DNA of 64,000 nucleotides from Mytilus trossulus (GCF_036588685.1 NC_086378.1:36495578-36559577), one strand, 5' to 3'; positions 1 to 13,384 are shown, counted from the first letter of the stretch. Notes: a model not told the origin generated them from the sequence alone. Program-made: numbers and translations.

Positions 1-970
1 TCTTTTAAATCATATATAGTTTTAGAGTAAACTCAGTGCAATAAGGAGCTTGTCATATTGTTTAAGACACTGCTTGTGTAAATGTTAGACTTGACCTGAA
101 GATTTTATTTTATTGTGTTGTTGGGTTGCTGTTTGATTGTTTTATTAATCCAGCAATCTCCCTCCATTCGCATTTTGTTAGCACCCAGCTATTGCTATTG
201 AGAATAGACTGCTTTTGTTATTTGGGCAAGGATTTGTATGTATATAAGTTCTTAAGTCCCATAGTGCTAATATGGGTAGCACATAGCAGCATGTTTTTTT
301 TGGTCAACAATGTACTTTTGAAGTGCTTCAAAAATTACGTCAAGAACAGATAAAAACCTTCCAGGAACCATCCAAAAAATGCCAAAGTGGAGATAAAATT
401 AGAGTCAACAACCCAGAGGAACAATAAATTGTTTTGTTCTGATAACTATCACAGCTACCACATGTATCGTGTTATCTCCCCTTGTCAATAAACGATTAAT
501 TCTCCTACCAGTTTAATCTAAGTAAACATAGATGTCAAATTTAACAATTTACCTGAAACAAATTGGGAATTCATAAATCGCTCATCGTAAATTTTAAATA
601 CCAATTTATTTCATTAACAGTACAATGGCTTAGTGCACTAGTTTATCTTCACAACATAAAAGACTCATTGTATGAATACAGCATTGCAAGTAAGATTATA
701 TGGTCTAATATCCTTTTCTGAAAAGAATATAACACGTTTATAAAATTTCATTTCATTCATAGCTACATTACTTTTTCAATTAGTAAAGATGTTTAAAAAG
801 GTGATACTAGAATTCATCCCCTCATCAAAAATATTTCTTTTCAATACAACCCAGGACATTTGGAAAAACCTGTTTTAACTTCAATCTTCAAGAAGATGTT
901 TGGATCAGATGTGGATTTAAGAGGGACAAGGCATGGGACTCGGCCTTCCTTATAGAGCTTTTTAATTTAA
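1..970. other. gene-free AT-rich flank
   Basis: No coding exon, RNA gene or clear repeat was recognised here. The only open frames are short, AT-rich and lack domain-like composition. Confidence 0.5.
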
Positions 971-974
971 AGGC

Positions 975-1300
975 TTTCGGTTAGGGTGAAGGTTGGTACC
1001 TCTTGACGGTTTAAACCCGCTGCATTTGTTTTAATCTGTCCTAAGTCAGTAACCTGATGTTCAGTAGTTGTCGTTTGTTGATGTGGTTCATAAGTGTTTC
1101 TCGTTTTTCTTTTTTTTTATATAGATTAAACCGTTGGTTTTCCTTTTTAGTTATGCACTAGTCATTATCGGGGGCCTTTACGGCTTGCTGTTAGGTGTGA
1201 GTCAAGGCTCAATGTTGTAGACAGACTTTGACCTATAATGGGGTTTTTTCTTTTACAAATTGTGACTTGGATGGAGAGTTGTCTCTTTAGTACACATATC
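975..1300 (-). repeat. dispersed repeat R4, reverse copy
   Basis: Diverged reverse-strand copy of the repeat best seen at 59231-59560. Shared landmarks are the stretches meaning 'ggccttcaacatggagcc' and 'gagacaactctcc' on the opposite strand, and the final 'gacctataatgg'. Copies also occur near 3857-3905, 39690-39880, 49095-49235 and 60180-60370. I recognise the family as common in mussel non-coding DNA (inference from memory). It is non-coding. Confidence 0.55.
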
Positions 1301-2254
1301 TTCTTATATCTATTAGACTTTTAACAAGTGTTATTTCAAAAGTTGCCCCCTCCCCATTTGTCTTGCCTGTGAATGTGAATTGACATAATAAGTATACCTA
1401 TGATGTTCATTGATATGTGAAAACACTTCAAGATGCTTTTAAAAAAGACCAAATACTGATACAAGATGAGTCTCATTGATTAACTCCATTTTATAAATAA
1501 GTCAAATAAGTCATCTGCACAGGCTGTAAGTGCCCTATATAAACAAAGCACTAATAAGTCAATTATTTTTATACTTAATTGATTGTGCCCTCAAAATGGC
1601 ATGTGTCGACTTTGCTCTTGAAAAAGTCAATAAGGTTTCATATACAAGTCTGTTGAACATATCTACATCTAAATCCGTTTGTTTGGAATTGTAGTTACAA
1701 AATACCAGTCATCTTTGCTATAAAATCATCAAAAGTTAATTGAAATAAAAGGTAGAAACGAGAAGAGAGCAAAATCGATGGTTAATTCCCAATCGTCATA
1801 GAATAAGAAAAATTGAAACAAAAATTACTTTTTTTTTATTATACAGAATCTTTGTGACTTTTGTTTGAAACTAAATCATCGTGCAATAAGTATGCCAATT
1901 ACTAGTTTACACATTTAAATATTAAAAAAAAATGTATTGAGTTTTGAAATTGTTCAAAAATCATTTGCATGCAAAATATTATATCAATATGAATTTTACA
2001 GAAAAGTGATCAGTTCTGAAATTCTAAAATATATGAGAAGACAAACCACAGATTTTGGCAATCCTTCAGATTTTGTAAATATTGTTGAATTTATAATCCC
2101 TCTTTTAGATTAACAGGTGGAATTTTTCAAATCCAATAAACCAAATACTTAATATATATGAAGCTCAGGGGGAAATGTGTCACACACATCTTGTTTAATT
2201 TCACATTGTAATTAAACCCTTTCAGAAAACATCATATGTGAATAAATAAACTCA
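1301..2254. other. no feature seen
   Basis: AT-rich sequence without a gene, clear repeat or structured element that I can support. Confidence 0.4.
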
Positions 2255-2362
2255 TCATAGATACCAGGACTAAATTAAGTATATACGCCAGGCGCGCGTT
2301 TCGTCTACAAAAGACTAATCAGTGACGCTCGAATCCCGAAAAGTTAAAAAGGCCAAATTAAG
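2255..2362 (+). repeat. dispersed repeat R1 fragment
   Basis: Contains the R1 core: 'catagataccagga', then 'acgccaggcgcgcgtttcg', 'tctacaaaagac' and 'cagtgacgctcgaat'. The same core recurs at about 8281, 13490 (reverse), 13840 (reverse), 19730, 25090-25430, 27940 (reverse) and 30965. No coding capacity. Confidence 0.65.
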
Positions 2363-2954
2363 TACGAAGGAGATACACCTCATCCAACTATCGTTTTGGA
2401 TAACATGAATAAAAATAAAAAATAAAATGGAGTGCGGATCGATTTAATCATGTATGTCAATTTAAAAAAAAAAACATAGAAAATGTGCCTAATTTTGTCA
2501 TGTTCAATCATTTTTTTTTAATATCTGTTTCCATGCAGAAGTGTATGTTTGTGAGGGGAAACCCAATAAAGCCATAATTCTATTGAATAAAGTTCTTATA
2601 ATTCAGTGTCAGTAAAATATTGAATTGAATTGCCCTACTACATGTGTGAAATTAAAATGTAGCGGAATGTTTGAAGGGATAGAAAATCACCAGGACCCTT
2701 AAGGTTATGGATAGATTGATTGATGCTTGATGTCCAGTGTCATATACTACAATGACGAACCACAGTTATGGAATCCTGAATGCTTAATGTCAAAATGCAT
2801 ATATTACATCACGAGTTGGTTGACAATTATAAAACACCCTTTTCACAGATGATATCGGATATGTTCCTTAGGATGTAACTACAATCCGTTCCCCTTTCAC
2901 GAATATGAACTACCGAATCATGTGTGTGATAACATAAGAAACACATGCGGAGCG

Positions 2955-3545
2955 TGTTCTGCTTACCCTACCGGAATACCTGAGATCACCCTTAGTTTTT
3001 GGTGGGGTCCATGTTGCTTAGTCTACCAGTTTTCAATATTGTGCTTTGTGTGCTATTATTTTTCTGTTTGTATTTTTCTTTTTTAATCACAACGTTATCT
3101 GTTTCTGATCTATGAGTTTGGATGTCCCTCTGGATACTTTCGCCCCTCTTTTACAATGTTTCCTTTCTTGTCAGTCGAAGTGCTAGCTCGTTCAGTAACT
3201 GTCTGAAAGCATGTCAACTATTTGTCTTACTTCTAATGGCTGCATACATAGAAGAAACGCAGATAATGCCAGATTAAAAGCGACGGTTTTATTTCACATA
3301 GCCTTATACTTAATTAAAGAAATGTCACTTACGAGTGGAGCAGGGTCTACCCTTCTGGAACACCTGAGACCACCCCCAGTGTTTGGTGGGGTTCGTGTTG
3401 CTTATTCTTTAATTTTCTGTGTTGTGTCATGTATGCTATTGTTTGTCTGTTTGTCTTTTTCATTTTTAGCCATGACGTTGTCAGTTTGTTTTCGATTTAT
3501 GAGTTTGACTGTCCCTCTGGTATCTTTCGTCCCTCTTTTCTAAGG
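2955..3545 (+). repeat. dispersed repeat R3, two copies
   Basis: Two partial direct copies (about 2955-3160 and 3345-3545) share the run 'accacccccagtgtttggtg' or a variant, then 'gttgcttattctttaatttt', then 'gagtttgactgtccctctgg' and 'tttcgtccctctttt'. Reverse copies lie at 11595-11760 and 12520-12715, and a short piece at 51690-51780. Short open frames across it are artefacts of the repeat. Confidence 0.6.
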
Positions 3546-5398
3546 AAAGGATGTTATAGAATCCATATATTTGATGGTAGACATACTTTCTATATAATAT
3601 CGTACAAAAATATAGTGAAATAGTATGATTGTTTTCAGATCAGTATAAGAATGTAAAAACTACACTGATCTTGCTCAACTGTAACATACTAGTACATGTT
3701 CACAACTGGAAAAATGAGGGTGAATTGTAAAGGATCTCTCTACATGAGGCATTGCTCTCTCTAAATGAGGCACTGGCATTAAAATCCTCATTCTGAACAG
3801 ATGTGTCTGCAAAGAAACGTGATCACTAATCTAATTCTAAGTAACATAAACACATTTTAGTCTTTTGTGGATAGTTGTCTCATTGGCAATCATACCACAT
3901 CTTCTTTTTTATACCATCCATTTAATCTGCCTAGTGAAACTATATTGTATAGCAGTTCAAAAAAATTAAAACAGTTTTATAACATAATTAATTACCTTTT
4001 CTATAATTTAAAACTTTTCTATGATTCATGTCACATATGTACCAAGGTATATCATAGCAAGAGCAGGTAAAACCAATTATAAAAGTCAATAAATGAATTT
4101 TTCAAAACAATATAAATTTACTATAATGGCAACACAATACACTTTAAGAAGTGTTAGTTTGATGAAGCACATAATAAAATAATTGTAACTGCCAATATAA
4201 CTTTAGGAAATTCACACATTAAGATTAATAGCTTTGGTTGCTACGTTACTTTTAGTACCACAGCAGCTAGAAAAGCATATTAAAAAAAATACATAATTAA
4301 ATTGATTTAAAGCCTGTAAACATATTCAGCTCAAGAAAGTATAAATATTTGTTTCAAGGAAACACGCATTGGAGTAAAATAGGTGCTTTCGTAAAAGATT
4401 GCTGATCTTAAGGAATCTTTAGATTATTTTGTCATTGTAACTAGAGATTCATACGACCTTCCTGTGTCGCTCGCTTAGGACTTTATATATATATATGCAT
4501 CTTGTACAGTTGACAGTCTCCCACGTTGTGAACTAGAATAGAATTCATGACGAAAAAAACTTTTTGGTTGATCTTGCATTGTTGATTATTTCTCTGTTTA
4601 CAATTTCTCTCGGTTATTGCACAAAACACCAAAACATTGTGATTTAGAGCCTCCTTACGGTTTCTGCAAATGCTGACCAATTTGACATGCATTATTTTTT
4701 GTCTATCTATCTCTTATAGTTTTCAAGGTAATAGCCAAACACGTAAAATATTGGTAAAAATCATCTTGAAAGACCAAGAACTCAAATTAGGAGTCGACTG
4801 AAAATTGTTGCTATATGTTGAATTATTTGTAGATCTAGTCATACTGATCATTTTTGCTTTTTGCAATGGCTATAGATCTACTTATAATAGTTTCAAGATA
4901 AAAGCAAGAACAATACAAATAGGTAGAAATTGTAATTTAAACAGAGAAATAAGAGTAAACTGACGGTTTTGTATATTAGATTATGGATGTCTCTCTGGAA
5001 CATATTGGTATATCTTATCTTGCTTATGATTTTTTGCAAATTTAATTTCCGTCTATCTATCTATAAAAACAAATTCAGATATTCGACAAAAACGCAAACA
5101 AAAATCGTAAAAAATTATGGTTCCAACGACGATTTCAACAATTCAATTCAATTCAAATCTTTATTGCCACAAAACTACATATTTATAGTATGTGACACAA
5201 CATAACAAAATGAAAATAAAAAATAACAACAACATCAACAACGTAAGTTAAGTTTAGATCTTGTCTTGCTGATCACAATTGCTAAAAAATATTCAAGTTC
5301 AATCTATCTATTTTAATTTTTAACCTTCTTGTGTATTTTTGAAGGAAAATGTTCAAAGAATAACATTTTCTTTATTATTCACCATGGAATTGTACTTT
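3546..5398. other. gene-free stretch
   Basis: No gene seen. A short reverse fragment of repeat R4 ('gtctcattggcaatcatacc') lies at 3870-3900, and a short run of 'aattc' repeats followed by 'aaatctttattgcc' at 5136-5168. The rest is unstructured AT-rich DNA. Confidence 0.4.
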
Positions 5399-5905
5399 AT
5401 TCTAATATGACGTTCTTCTTTAGCTTTGGGTACAAAGCCATGTTCTAATTTGAATAGAACATGGGCTACACGTGATTGACGTCACAATTGAAATTGCAAC
5501 GTCAGATGAATTTTGAACAACGCCAGAGATCAAAATGGACATTTTTGTTGGTGTTGCTCGCTAGGAAATTAAATAAAAACATTCTAAAAGTAAGTTTAAA
5601 TGTTTCTGTTCTTTTTTTTATTGATAAACTGTTGATTTTTCTATAACGTTTTTGTTCATCAAATCAAAATGGCGACATTTCGAGCGTCACTATAGGTCCG
5701 CTTCGAAGAACAAAACTTCAAAATATTCCTATTAGAATCGAAATAATTCTATCATGCCATGCTCTATGCTCATTTTAACATGGGTAGGCATTATATTTGT
5801 AAACATTTAATACCTCGCTAACGCTCGGTATTAAGATATTAACAAATATAATGCCTACCCATGTTAAAATGAGCATAGAGCATGGCATGAAAGAATTATT
5901 TCTTA
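5399..5905. mobile_element. MITE-like element with long hairpin, copy 1
   Basis: The left part is bounded by inverted 'attctaata' (5399) and 'tattagaat' (5729). It is followed by a perfect 49 bp inverted repeat: left arm 5752-5800, right arm 5842-5890. The 41 bp loop holds a second small hairpin (taatacc / ggtatta). A second copy with the same organisation lies at 10750-11217. There is no ORF, so a non-autonomous DNA element is the best reading; no clear target-site duplication was found. Confidence 0.7.
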
Positions 5906-6112
5906 ATGCTATTTTATATCAATATTAATAACTTTATCAATATTGTACCAATCCATATTAAATGTTGTGCTTGTATTGGAATTTATATTTCTGCTCCTTT
6001 GGGGCGCTCATTGCAGAAATAAATCATTGCATAATGAAATTATATGCATTTTTGTACCTTGTCCAGATTTTCTAGTTTAAGACTTTAATAAATCATCACT
6101 GCAAAATAAACT

Positions 6113-6670
6113 GACCGCGTATTAAAGCCAAAACACAAACACCATAAAAAGATTTCATTTAAGGGCCTCTTGACTGTGCTACACTACATGACAATGTAAA
6201 AGAACCATATGAAGGCGTACTTGATGAAGTACACCATAAAACAAACCTTATCACCAATATCCTAGTGACATAATGGTTGAACGCTCAAAAACATGTTTAA
6301 CCCCGCCACATTCTTTATAAGCATGTCTCAAGTCAGGAGCCTAACGTTCAGTGGTTGCCATTGGCCTATGCCATTAGTTTATTTGTTTTGTCGTATTTTT
6401 TTTTTTATAATTTAGGCTGTTAAAACATTTCTCTAAATTGAATTGTTTCATATTTTTCATGTCGGGCCGTTATGTTTCGAATTTTCCTTTGACCACGGAT
6501 TAAAGCCAAAACATATATAAACACCAAATAAAGAAACCATTCAAGCACCCCTTGACTGTGACTTTGCTACATTACACTATACATGACAATGTAAAAAGAC
6601 CATACGAAGGCGTACTTGATGTAGTACACCATAAAACAAACCTTATCACCAATATCCTAGTGACATTATG
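6113..6670. repeat. direct repeat pair flanking an R4-like insert
   Basis: Two direct copies of about 170 bp (6113-6278 and 6494-6669) share 'attaaagccaaaac', 'cttgactgtg', 'gaaggcgtacttgat' and 'cttatcaccaatatcctagt'. Between them lies about 215 bp resembling part of repeat R4 ('aagtcaggagcctaacgttc'). The pattern suggests a duplication, or an insertion with a very long flanking duplication. Confidence 0.6.
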
Positions 6671-8280
6671 TTTCGTTTGTGTTAAACATCACAAGATCAA
6701 AACAATATTAAGATCGCCTATCATAATAAAACACTCATGTTTGGAAAAACATCTGATGAAAAGAAATTTAAATGTTTGTCACTAGGAGAATATCAGAGAG
6801 ATTATTTTACCTTACTCAAAACGTTAACAAATAATTAAATGATAAAATAAATAGATTGTTCACTGTGAAATAAATCGCTTGCAATTGGATTGCACTTGAT
6901 AGTCTTGCCTTGCAACCTTTGTAACACAGAATGGTTTTGTTAAACAGTAATGTTTAATATGTTTAAACATATTACTTTACACTAATATGTAATTAACATA
7001 TTTATCAGTATTTACATTACAACAGTTACTAATATTGTTTTGTTTTATTACTGTCTTATTTAGTAAATGTGGTGAAGACCAATTGGTGGTCTTTGTGCAT
7101 ATTTCTGATCTTTGGTAGGATTGTTCATTGTTGTCTCTTTGACGATTTATGACTTTGAACAGCGATATACTTCTGTTGCCTTTATTTGACACATTCCTCG
7201 TTTCTGTTCTCTAATCATTTCATTTGACATATTACTTTTTGATGAATCAAGTAAATGTTTTCTAGAAATGACAGTGGTCCTTCTTATCATATTTGGTATA
7301 TTTTTTTTTATATCACCCAGTCACAATGCCGGATTGTGATGCGATCATCAACCTTTCTATGCACATCATATTGGATGTTTTTCAGTGACTGTTTATAGAC
7401 CTTACCGCTACTTGGGATTCTGCGACTCTTGAACTATTGACGTTATACAACAATCACTTTTCTTTTGTGACTTTTGTGGCGTCAGACATTTTCTATTGTG
7501 ACGTCCAACTTTTATGGGAAACTTTGTGATGTCCAGTAAATATATAATCTTCGGAGCGTCTGTCCTTTACCTGGTACCCATTCATAAAATTGATGAAGTT
7601 TAATGCGAATTCAAAGAAACTTTACCATGGCAATAGGAAAAATTATGACCACAAAACACAAAACAAAACATAAGATTGAACATCATGAATTTACTTAAAA
7701 CGAAGCGGTGAGCTGATGGGGGCAGAAAAGGCAAAAACTTCCTGCTCACCAAGTAACACCTATATTAATAGTTTTTGTACGAAAAATTGATGAGTCGTAT
7801 GTCCAGTTATAAGGCATCTCATATTAGAAAATAAATCAATGTTTCTTGTCTTACCCTAGGTTACGCGAAAATCCTATTGGTACATTGCATTTTCACACAC
7901 TTAAACTTGACAAATGTAAAATTTGAAATAAAAACAGATCTCGAATTCGGATATACATATCTATCAGATAACGACGCCATAAACATTAAAGAAAAAAGCA
8001 ACACTAACAACTTGAGCAATAGCAAACAACACAAGGCATAACTGAGGGTGAACTTGTGTGGTACAAAAAGATTAAACAGTGCCTGTTAAAGTAGAACGTG
8101 AAGTTGCGGATAAAGTCAAGATACTTTTTATTCTTCACGAGAAGCTACTCCACAAATCTGTCTTATTTGGATAAAGGATCAAGAAGAAGAGGAGAGAAGA
8201 ACAGTTGGTGTCAAAGAAATGCCGATTGCTTCAAAGTTGACAAAATGGGTCTTTAAAGCATAAGAAATTAAATCAATAGA
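6671..8280. other. gene-free stretch with R2 tail
   Basis: No gene seen. At 7150-7195 there is a match to the terminal part of repeat R2 ('tgaacagcgatatacttctg', 'ttgcctttatt'). Nothing else was recognised. Confidence 0.4.
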
Positions 8281-8787
8281 CTCGTCATAGATACCAGGAT
8301 TGAAATTTTGTGTTTGCGTTAGACGAGCGTTTTGTCTATACAAAAGATTCATCAGCGACGATAGATGAAGAAAATTGTTGATTATAACTGGTTTTATAGC
8401 TAGCTAAACCTCTCACTTGTATAACAGTCACATACACTTCTATGAAATCTAATGCAGAACATAGTATCTAGAGAGTTTATTTACAACTGCTGGGTCTATG
8501 CCGCTGATGGTGAAGGTTTCCTCTCCGAGGGTATCACCATACTAGTAGGTAGCACTTTTGTGTTTATAAAATGATCATTGATTTGGTCATAATTATGAAA
8601 TAATAGTACTGGTAATTGTTGACATATTTGAAAATAGTCACGGAGAAATAGTATGGATTTTCTACCCAAGGAATAGTTTTCTTTAGCTTGATTTGACAAC
8701 ACCTTTCGGACTTTTGGGTCCTCAATGTTCTTCAACTTTGTATCTTGTTTTCTTTTAATCGAGCGTCACTGATGAGTTTATTGATAC
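8281..8787. repeat. repeat R1, inverted pair of fragments
   Basis: A plus-strand R1 fragment (8281-8365, 'catagataccaggattg', 'acgagcgttttgtct') is followed by a longer minus-strand R1 copy (8465-8780). The latter carries the reverse of 'gataccctcgg', 'tgggtagaaaatcc' and 'cgagcgtcactgatgag'. Non-coding. Confidence 0.55.
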
Positions 8788-10152
8788 TGTTACGTCCTGT
8801 TAATTAACTTATTCATGTTATCGTTGTTTTCTATTTATGCACCATGTTTATAATGTTGTTTTACTATTGTGTATGTATGTAAATAATTATTATCGTTGAC
8901 CTGTTTACCTATAGGAAACAGGTTTACATTTGTTTCACAAGTGACATGATTGACTTTATGTTGCTGATTTACCTTGTATGAGTGTATTATGATATCACGT
9001 GACTGGTCAGTTCTACTATAAAAAGCTTCTGAAATTACATTTGGGTGTTCCATTTTCAACAATCACGTCTCAGTCCTTACAGCTGAACGGACGTGCTGGG
9101 TCAGCTCTCCTTTACCCGCTATCTTCGATGAGGGTTTATTGCTAGATGGTCAACGACATACTACTAAGATGACAGAAACCAATCCATGCCGTACAGAGAG
9201 ACGTAGTAGTTGGCGTACCCGCGTTAACATGCCTCCAAAACCATTGTCTATTATGGGGAGTGTCATGCCGATTAACGTCCGAGGGCTGTATCCTAGGCTG
9301 TTGGGTGATACGACCTTCATTTTCCTGCCTCACGGCTTGGGTCCTGATAACGCTTCCTGTCATCTTTAGAACTACGTCTACGATTCATCTACCAGTACTC
9401 CATCATCGAGGCTAGCGGGCTGCCAAGCTGACCAAACTGGCCCTGAAAGCAGCCGTTGTGAAGAAGTAAAATCCAAAATAGTCAACAAACCAAAAACAAC
9501 TCACCAAAACCAAGATGGCGGCCTCCATTCGGCGTCCTTTGCTACCCGTTCCTGACCCACGGCACAAAATATTTAAATGCTCACCAATCGTCTTCGGGCA
9601 CCGAGCCGACCGTGCGAGGGCTGAAAAGCCAGTCAAGGTCGTTAAACACTTCCATATATTTGGGTGTTCAGTCTGTCGATGTACACAGAACGTTACGAAC
9701 CCTTGGTGAAGGCAGCCATGACAATTATAATCAAGTTATAATTAATTAGTAGACATTGGTTGCAACCCATAATTGTGGTTAATGATAACCAGGAACTGTG
9801 ATATAACGAATAACTGTGCCGGTTAAAGTATCCCACTAAATATGGTTAAAGTATCCCACTAATTATGGTGAAAGTATACCAATAACTGAGGTCAAACTTT
9901 ACCAAGAATTGTGGTTAAAACTATACCAAGAATTGTGGTTAGAACTGACCAGTTGTTATTGTTTTTTTTTATATAAAGACTTGTTACTATTACTATAATT
10001 AAAGCAGTCGATACTATCCGACCGCTAATAAAATCATTTATCCTTAGAAAATCTTGATTCATCTAGCCATATTAACGATATTGGTTCATGCTCGCAACTG
10101 AGACACTTAATGCACTGAACCCAAAATTGTAGCGAAAGGCGAGCTCGTTACA
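8788..10152 (+). mobile_element. possible solo or remnant LTR
   Basis: The segment starts TGTTACG and ends CGTTACA, near-perfect short inverted termini of the TG..CA type. It contains a TATA-like box (tataaaaa, 9017-9024) followed by a GC-richer region unlike its AT-rich surroundings. Immediately downstream is 'tggtacctccgactgg', which could be a tRNA primer-binding site. Against this, no second LTR, gag or pol was seen and no target duplication was confirmed. A chance arrangement or another GC-rich repeat remains possible. Confidence 0.3.
9770..9955 (+). repeat. imperfect short tandem repeat
   Basis: About seven diverged units of roughly 22-27 bp built on 'tgtggttaaaactatacca' / 'tatggttaaagtatcccact'. 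It lies inside the possible LTR. Confidence 0.6.
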
Positions 10153-10749
10153 TTGGTACCTCCGACTGGACACTTTAAAAAAGTGTTTTCAAATTAAATA
10201 TTTCTACATAAATCTATTTTGTCGTTTTGAGTTTAATGAATTTGAAGAAGGATATTTGAGTCAGTCTGATCCTCATACTGAAGAGGATTTAGAAAAAAAC
10301 TGAACCTAGATCTGGTTCAGGATTCAAACTTTAACAATGACTGAACTGAAAGTTGGAATTGAACTCCTTCAGAATCTCAATTTACATTTGCCTTCTAAAT
10401 TCTGAATCTTAGTAACTAGATGAAAAGCAGATAATATTTTACCCAACTGAAAAATGAACAAATAATCAAAAGAAAAAAACATCCTAGATTGTTCAAGGTA
10501 AATGCATTTTAAAAAATGTACTTGAAAGTATAAAACTGCAACTATTTCTTTCAGAAAGAATTAATTGGTAAAATAAACATTAAAAATGAAACAAAATTGT
10601 CATCCACCCATATGCTATGACTGGTTTATACATACTAGCCTTTGGATAACAAATGTTAAACATAACAAATAGCTGCATCATGAGCGCATGATGCGCCTGT
10701 CACGTTTTCGAAGAATAAACTTCATTAACTTATCAATGTTAGATCAGAA

Positions 10750-11217
10750 ATTCTAATATGACGTCATTATTACGCTTTGTAAACAAAGCCGTGTTCTAAT
10801 TAGCACAAAACATGTTTGACACATGCGTATTTCCATCGTTATCTTTTACATATATACATTTAAGCAGCACACATAAACTTTTATTATACATTTTTATGAA
10901 ACAACATATATTTAGCCTGCTCATAGTTTTTAGATATGAAATGCTATGCATAGACTCCTCGAAGAGGAAACTTGAATAGCCAAATATTTTTACGGTAATT
11001 TCGTACGCTTTGACCTATACAAATACTGTATTTTTCCTATTAGAATCGAAATAATTAAAATTCCTTCATGTCATGCTTTATGCTCATTTTAACATGGGTA
11101 GGCATTATATTTGACCACATTTTACACCTCTCTAACGCTCAGTGTAAATATCGACAAATATAATGCCTACCCATGTTAAAATGAGCATAGAGCATGACAT
11201 GAAGGAATTATTTCTTA
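10750..11217. mobile_element. MITE-like element with long hairpin, copy 2
   Basis: Second copy of the element at 5399-5905. It is again bounded on the left part by attctaata / tattagaat. The inverted repeat is 55 bp: left arm 11059-11113, right arm 11155-11209, with one internal mismatch. Outside the arms the two copies have diverged considerably, while the arms and their core 'aacatgggtaggcattatat' stayed nearly identical. Confidence 0.7.
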
Positions 11218-11244
11218 TTTTAAAAAAATCAAAAGGGATCTTAC

Positions 11245-11600
11245 ATCAATAGATATAAAAATTCACCAAAGTGTCATTACAACTGCTGAAAGCATTTTTG
11301 AATTATTGTCCTAAATAAAGGCAACAGTAGTTTACCGCTGTTCAAAACTCCTAAAGACAAAAAACAAAAAATCATAAATATAAAATCTTGAATTCATAAA
11401 AATTGAAAGGCAGCTCATGTCATAAAGAATTCACCACAATTTCTTGCAATAGGTGAATGCATTTTTAAGTCATTGTCCCAAAACTGGAAAAAAAAACATA
11501 AAATCTTAAATTTATAAAAAATGAAAAGGAGTTCACGACAATAGTTATAAACAATGTACCAACAGTTTGTGCTAATAAGTGAAAGCGTTTTTGAGTAAAA
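11245..11600 (+). repeat. diverged tandem repeat, about 120 bp unit
   Basis: Three imperfect units share 'cataaaatctt', 'attcataaaaattgaaa', 'attcaccacaatttc' or close variants, and 'gaaagcatttttga'. Non-coding. Confidence 0.5.
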
Positions 11601-11760
11601 GAGGGACGAAAAATACCAAAAAGACAGTCAAACTCATTAATCGAAAATAAACTGACAACGTCTGGCTAAAAATGAAAGAAGACAAACAGACAAACAATAG
11701 AACACATGACCTAACATAGAAAACTAAATATAAGCAACACGAACCCCACCAAAAACTAGG
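11595..11760 (-). repeat. dispersed repeat R3, reverse copy
   Basis: Reverse-strand copy of the repeat at 3345-3545. It begins with 'aaaagagggacgaaa' and ends at 'gaaccccaccaaaaac'. Confidence 0.6.
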
Positions 11761-12519
11761 AGTAAATGTTGCAACGGATGGACGGACAATGATATACCAT
11801 AATACGCCCTGTAAACGGGCGTATGAAAACAGGGAAAACTATATACCGAGTTCAATCTTATAACAAACAAAAGTTATAACATGGTAACCAGTAGCAACCA
11901 GGACTGCAAGCAAAATCATTTTCTTTTAAAGCTAGGTGGTAATATTCACTTTAACTTTTGTCAACATTTAAAAAAAAATGAAATTATGAACCATCCACAA
12001 ACAAAACTATAAAAACATGAAAAAGCAGCATAATGATGAATGGCAGCAATTTTTAAAAAGTTGAACCTAAATTTGAAATATAAACAATAATGAGCATATA
12101 CACATTTATAAGAAGTACAATAATTGATGATGTTATTTGATTATTTGAATGCTAGAAAAACCTTTGACCACAGAATCAAAATAAAATCAAAACATACATT
12201 GCATTGGATATTAAAGATCTGAACACAGATTACCCGTACATACATCATCAAATAAAATAAAAGAAATAGTAGAAGATATCTTCCACATCAATGAACATTA
12301 GAACTTTTATCTGAATACAAACAGATGGTTTAAGGCAATAATAAAGTTACAGAAATTAGTTTGAATCAAGATTTCTTTTGCAGTAGGGAATCACCGGGTG
12401 ACATGGTAATTCAAGAAAACAGAATATATATTCCTAAAGGAGCAAGGGTGAGATTTTTTTGGGACAAGCTTATTTTTAAGCTGAAAATCATATACATAAA
12501 CCATGAAAAATATGAAAAC

Positions 12520-12715
12520 GTTTGTAAAAGAGGGACGAAAGATACCAGAGGGACAGTCAAACTCATAAATCGAAAATAAACTGAAAACGCCATGGCTTAA
12601 AATGAAAAAGACAAACAATAGTACACATGACACAACATATAAAACTAAAGAATAAGCATCACGAACCCCACCAAAAACTGAGGGTGTTCTCAGGTGCTCC
12701 GGAAGGGTAAACATT
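12520..12715 (-). repeat. dispersed repeat R3, reverse copy
   Basis: Reverse copy of R3 inside duplication block A. It is absent at the matching place of block B (near 33050), so it was inserted after the duplication or lost from B. Confidence 0.6.
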
Positions 12716-13384
12716 ATAAATTAATGTTCTGTTAACTGTTGCAAAAACATGAATCAAATATCCACTAAATTGCCAGTTTTCTTCAATCCACAAAATTAGA
12801 CAAAATGATCTCATAAACACAATTATTTAATTTTTTTTACGTAGAAGTTATTTTGTGACATGGACATTTTTATAAATAAAACTACTACAATAGTTAACAA
12901 ATGAAAAAAGTGGTGCATGATTCTGCATTTTTATGCTTACTTCTTCTTAAAGGGACATCACGTCAAATGTAGCGAAGTATCCAACGCCATGAAACAATTT
13001 TTATATTTCTTAATTTACATTCTTGTACAATGAAATAGTATAAACCCACTGGTTATTAGCTTTAGGCTATATAGTATAATGAAACATCAAGTAATCTTAA
13101 ATTACTGAAGATTCAGGAAACCAGTGGAATTTGTGCAGTTTTTTTTTTATGTTTAACTACATGTATATGCATATTTCTTTGACAACTGAACAAGATATTA
13201 CATGTTCGTTTCTGATTACTTCCACAGAATAGATAAAATTCAGCAGTGTAAAAGCAAATAAATTTAAGAGTAGTTTTGATAAATCAATCAGATCTAAATG
13301 ATTCAGATCATTATTCTATATTCTATGGAATGATACATATATTGAAACAGCAGAATACCACAGAAACATTAACTCTAATTGTCC

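Noticed and set aside
3211-3623. Open frames of 110 and 64 codons
   Set aside because: They run through dispersed repeat R3, whose reverse copies give similar spurious frames at 12391-12714.
9139-9709. Overlapping GC-rich open frames on both strands (64-76 codons)
   Set aside because: Frames are open on both strands because of local composition; no domain or splice support; they lie in the possible LTR.
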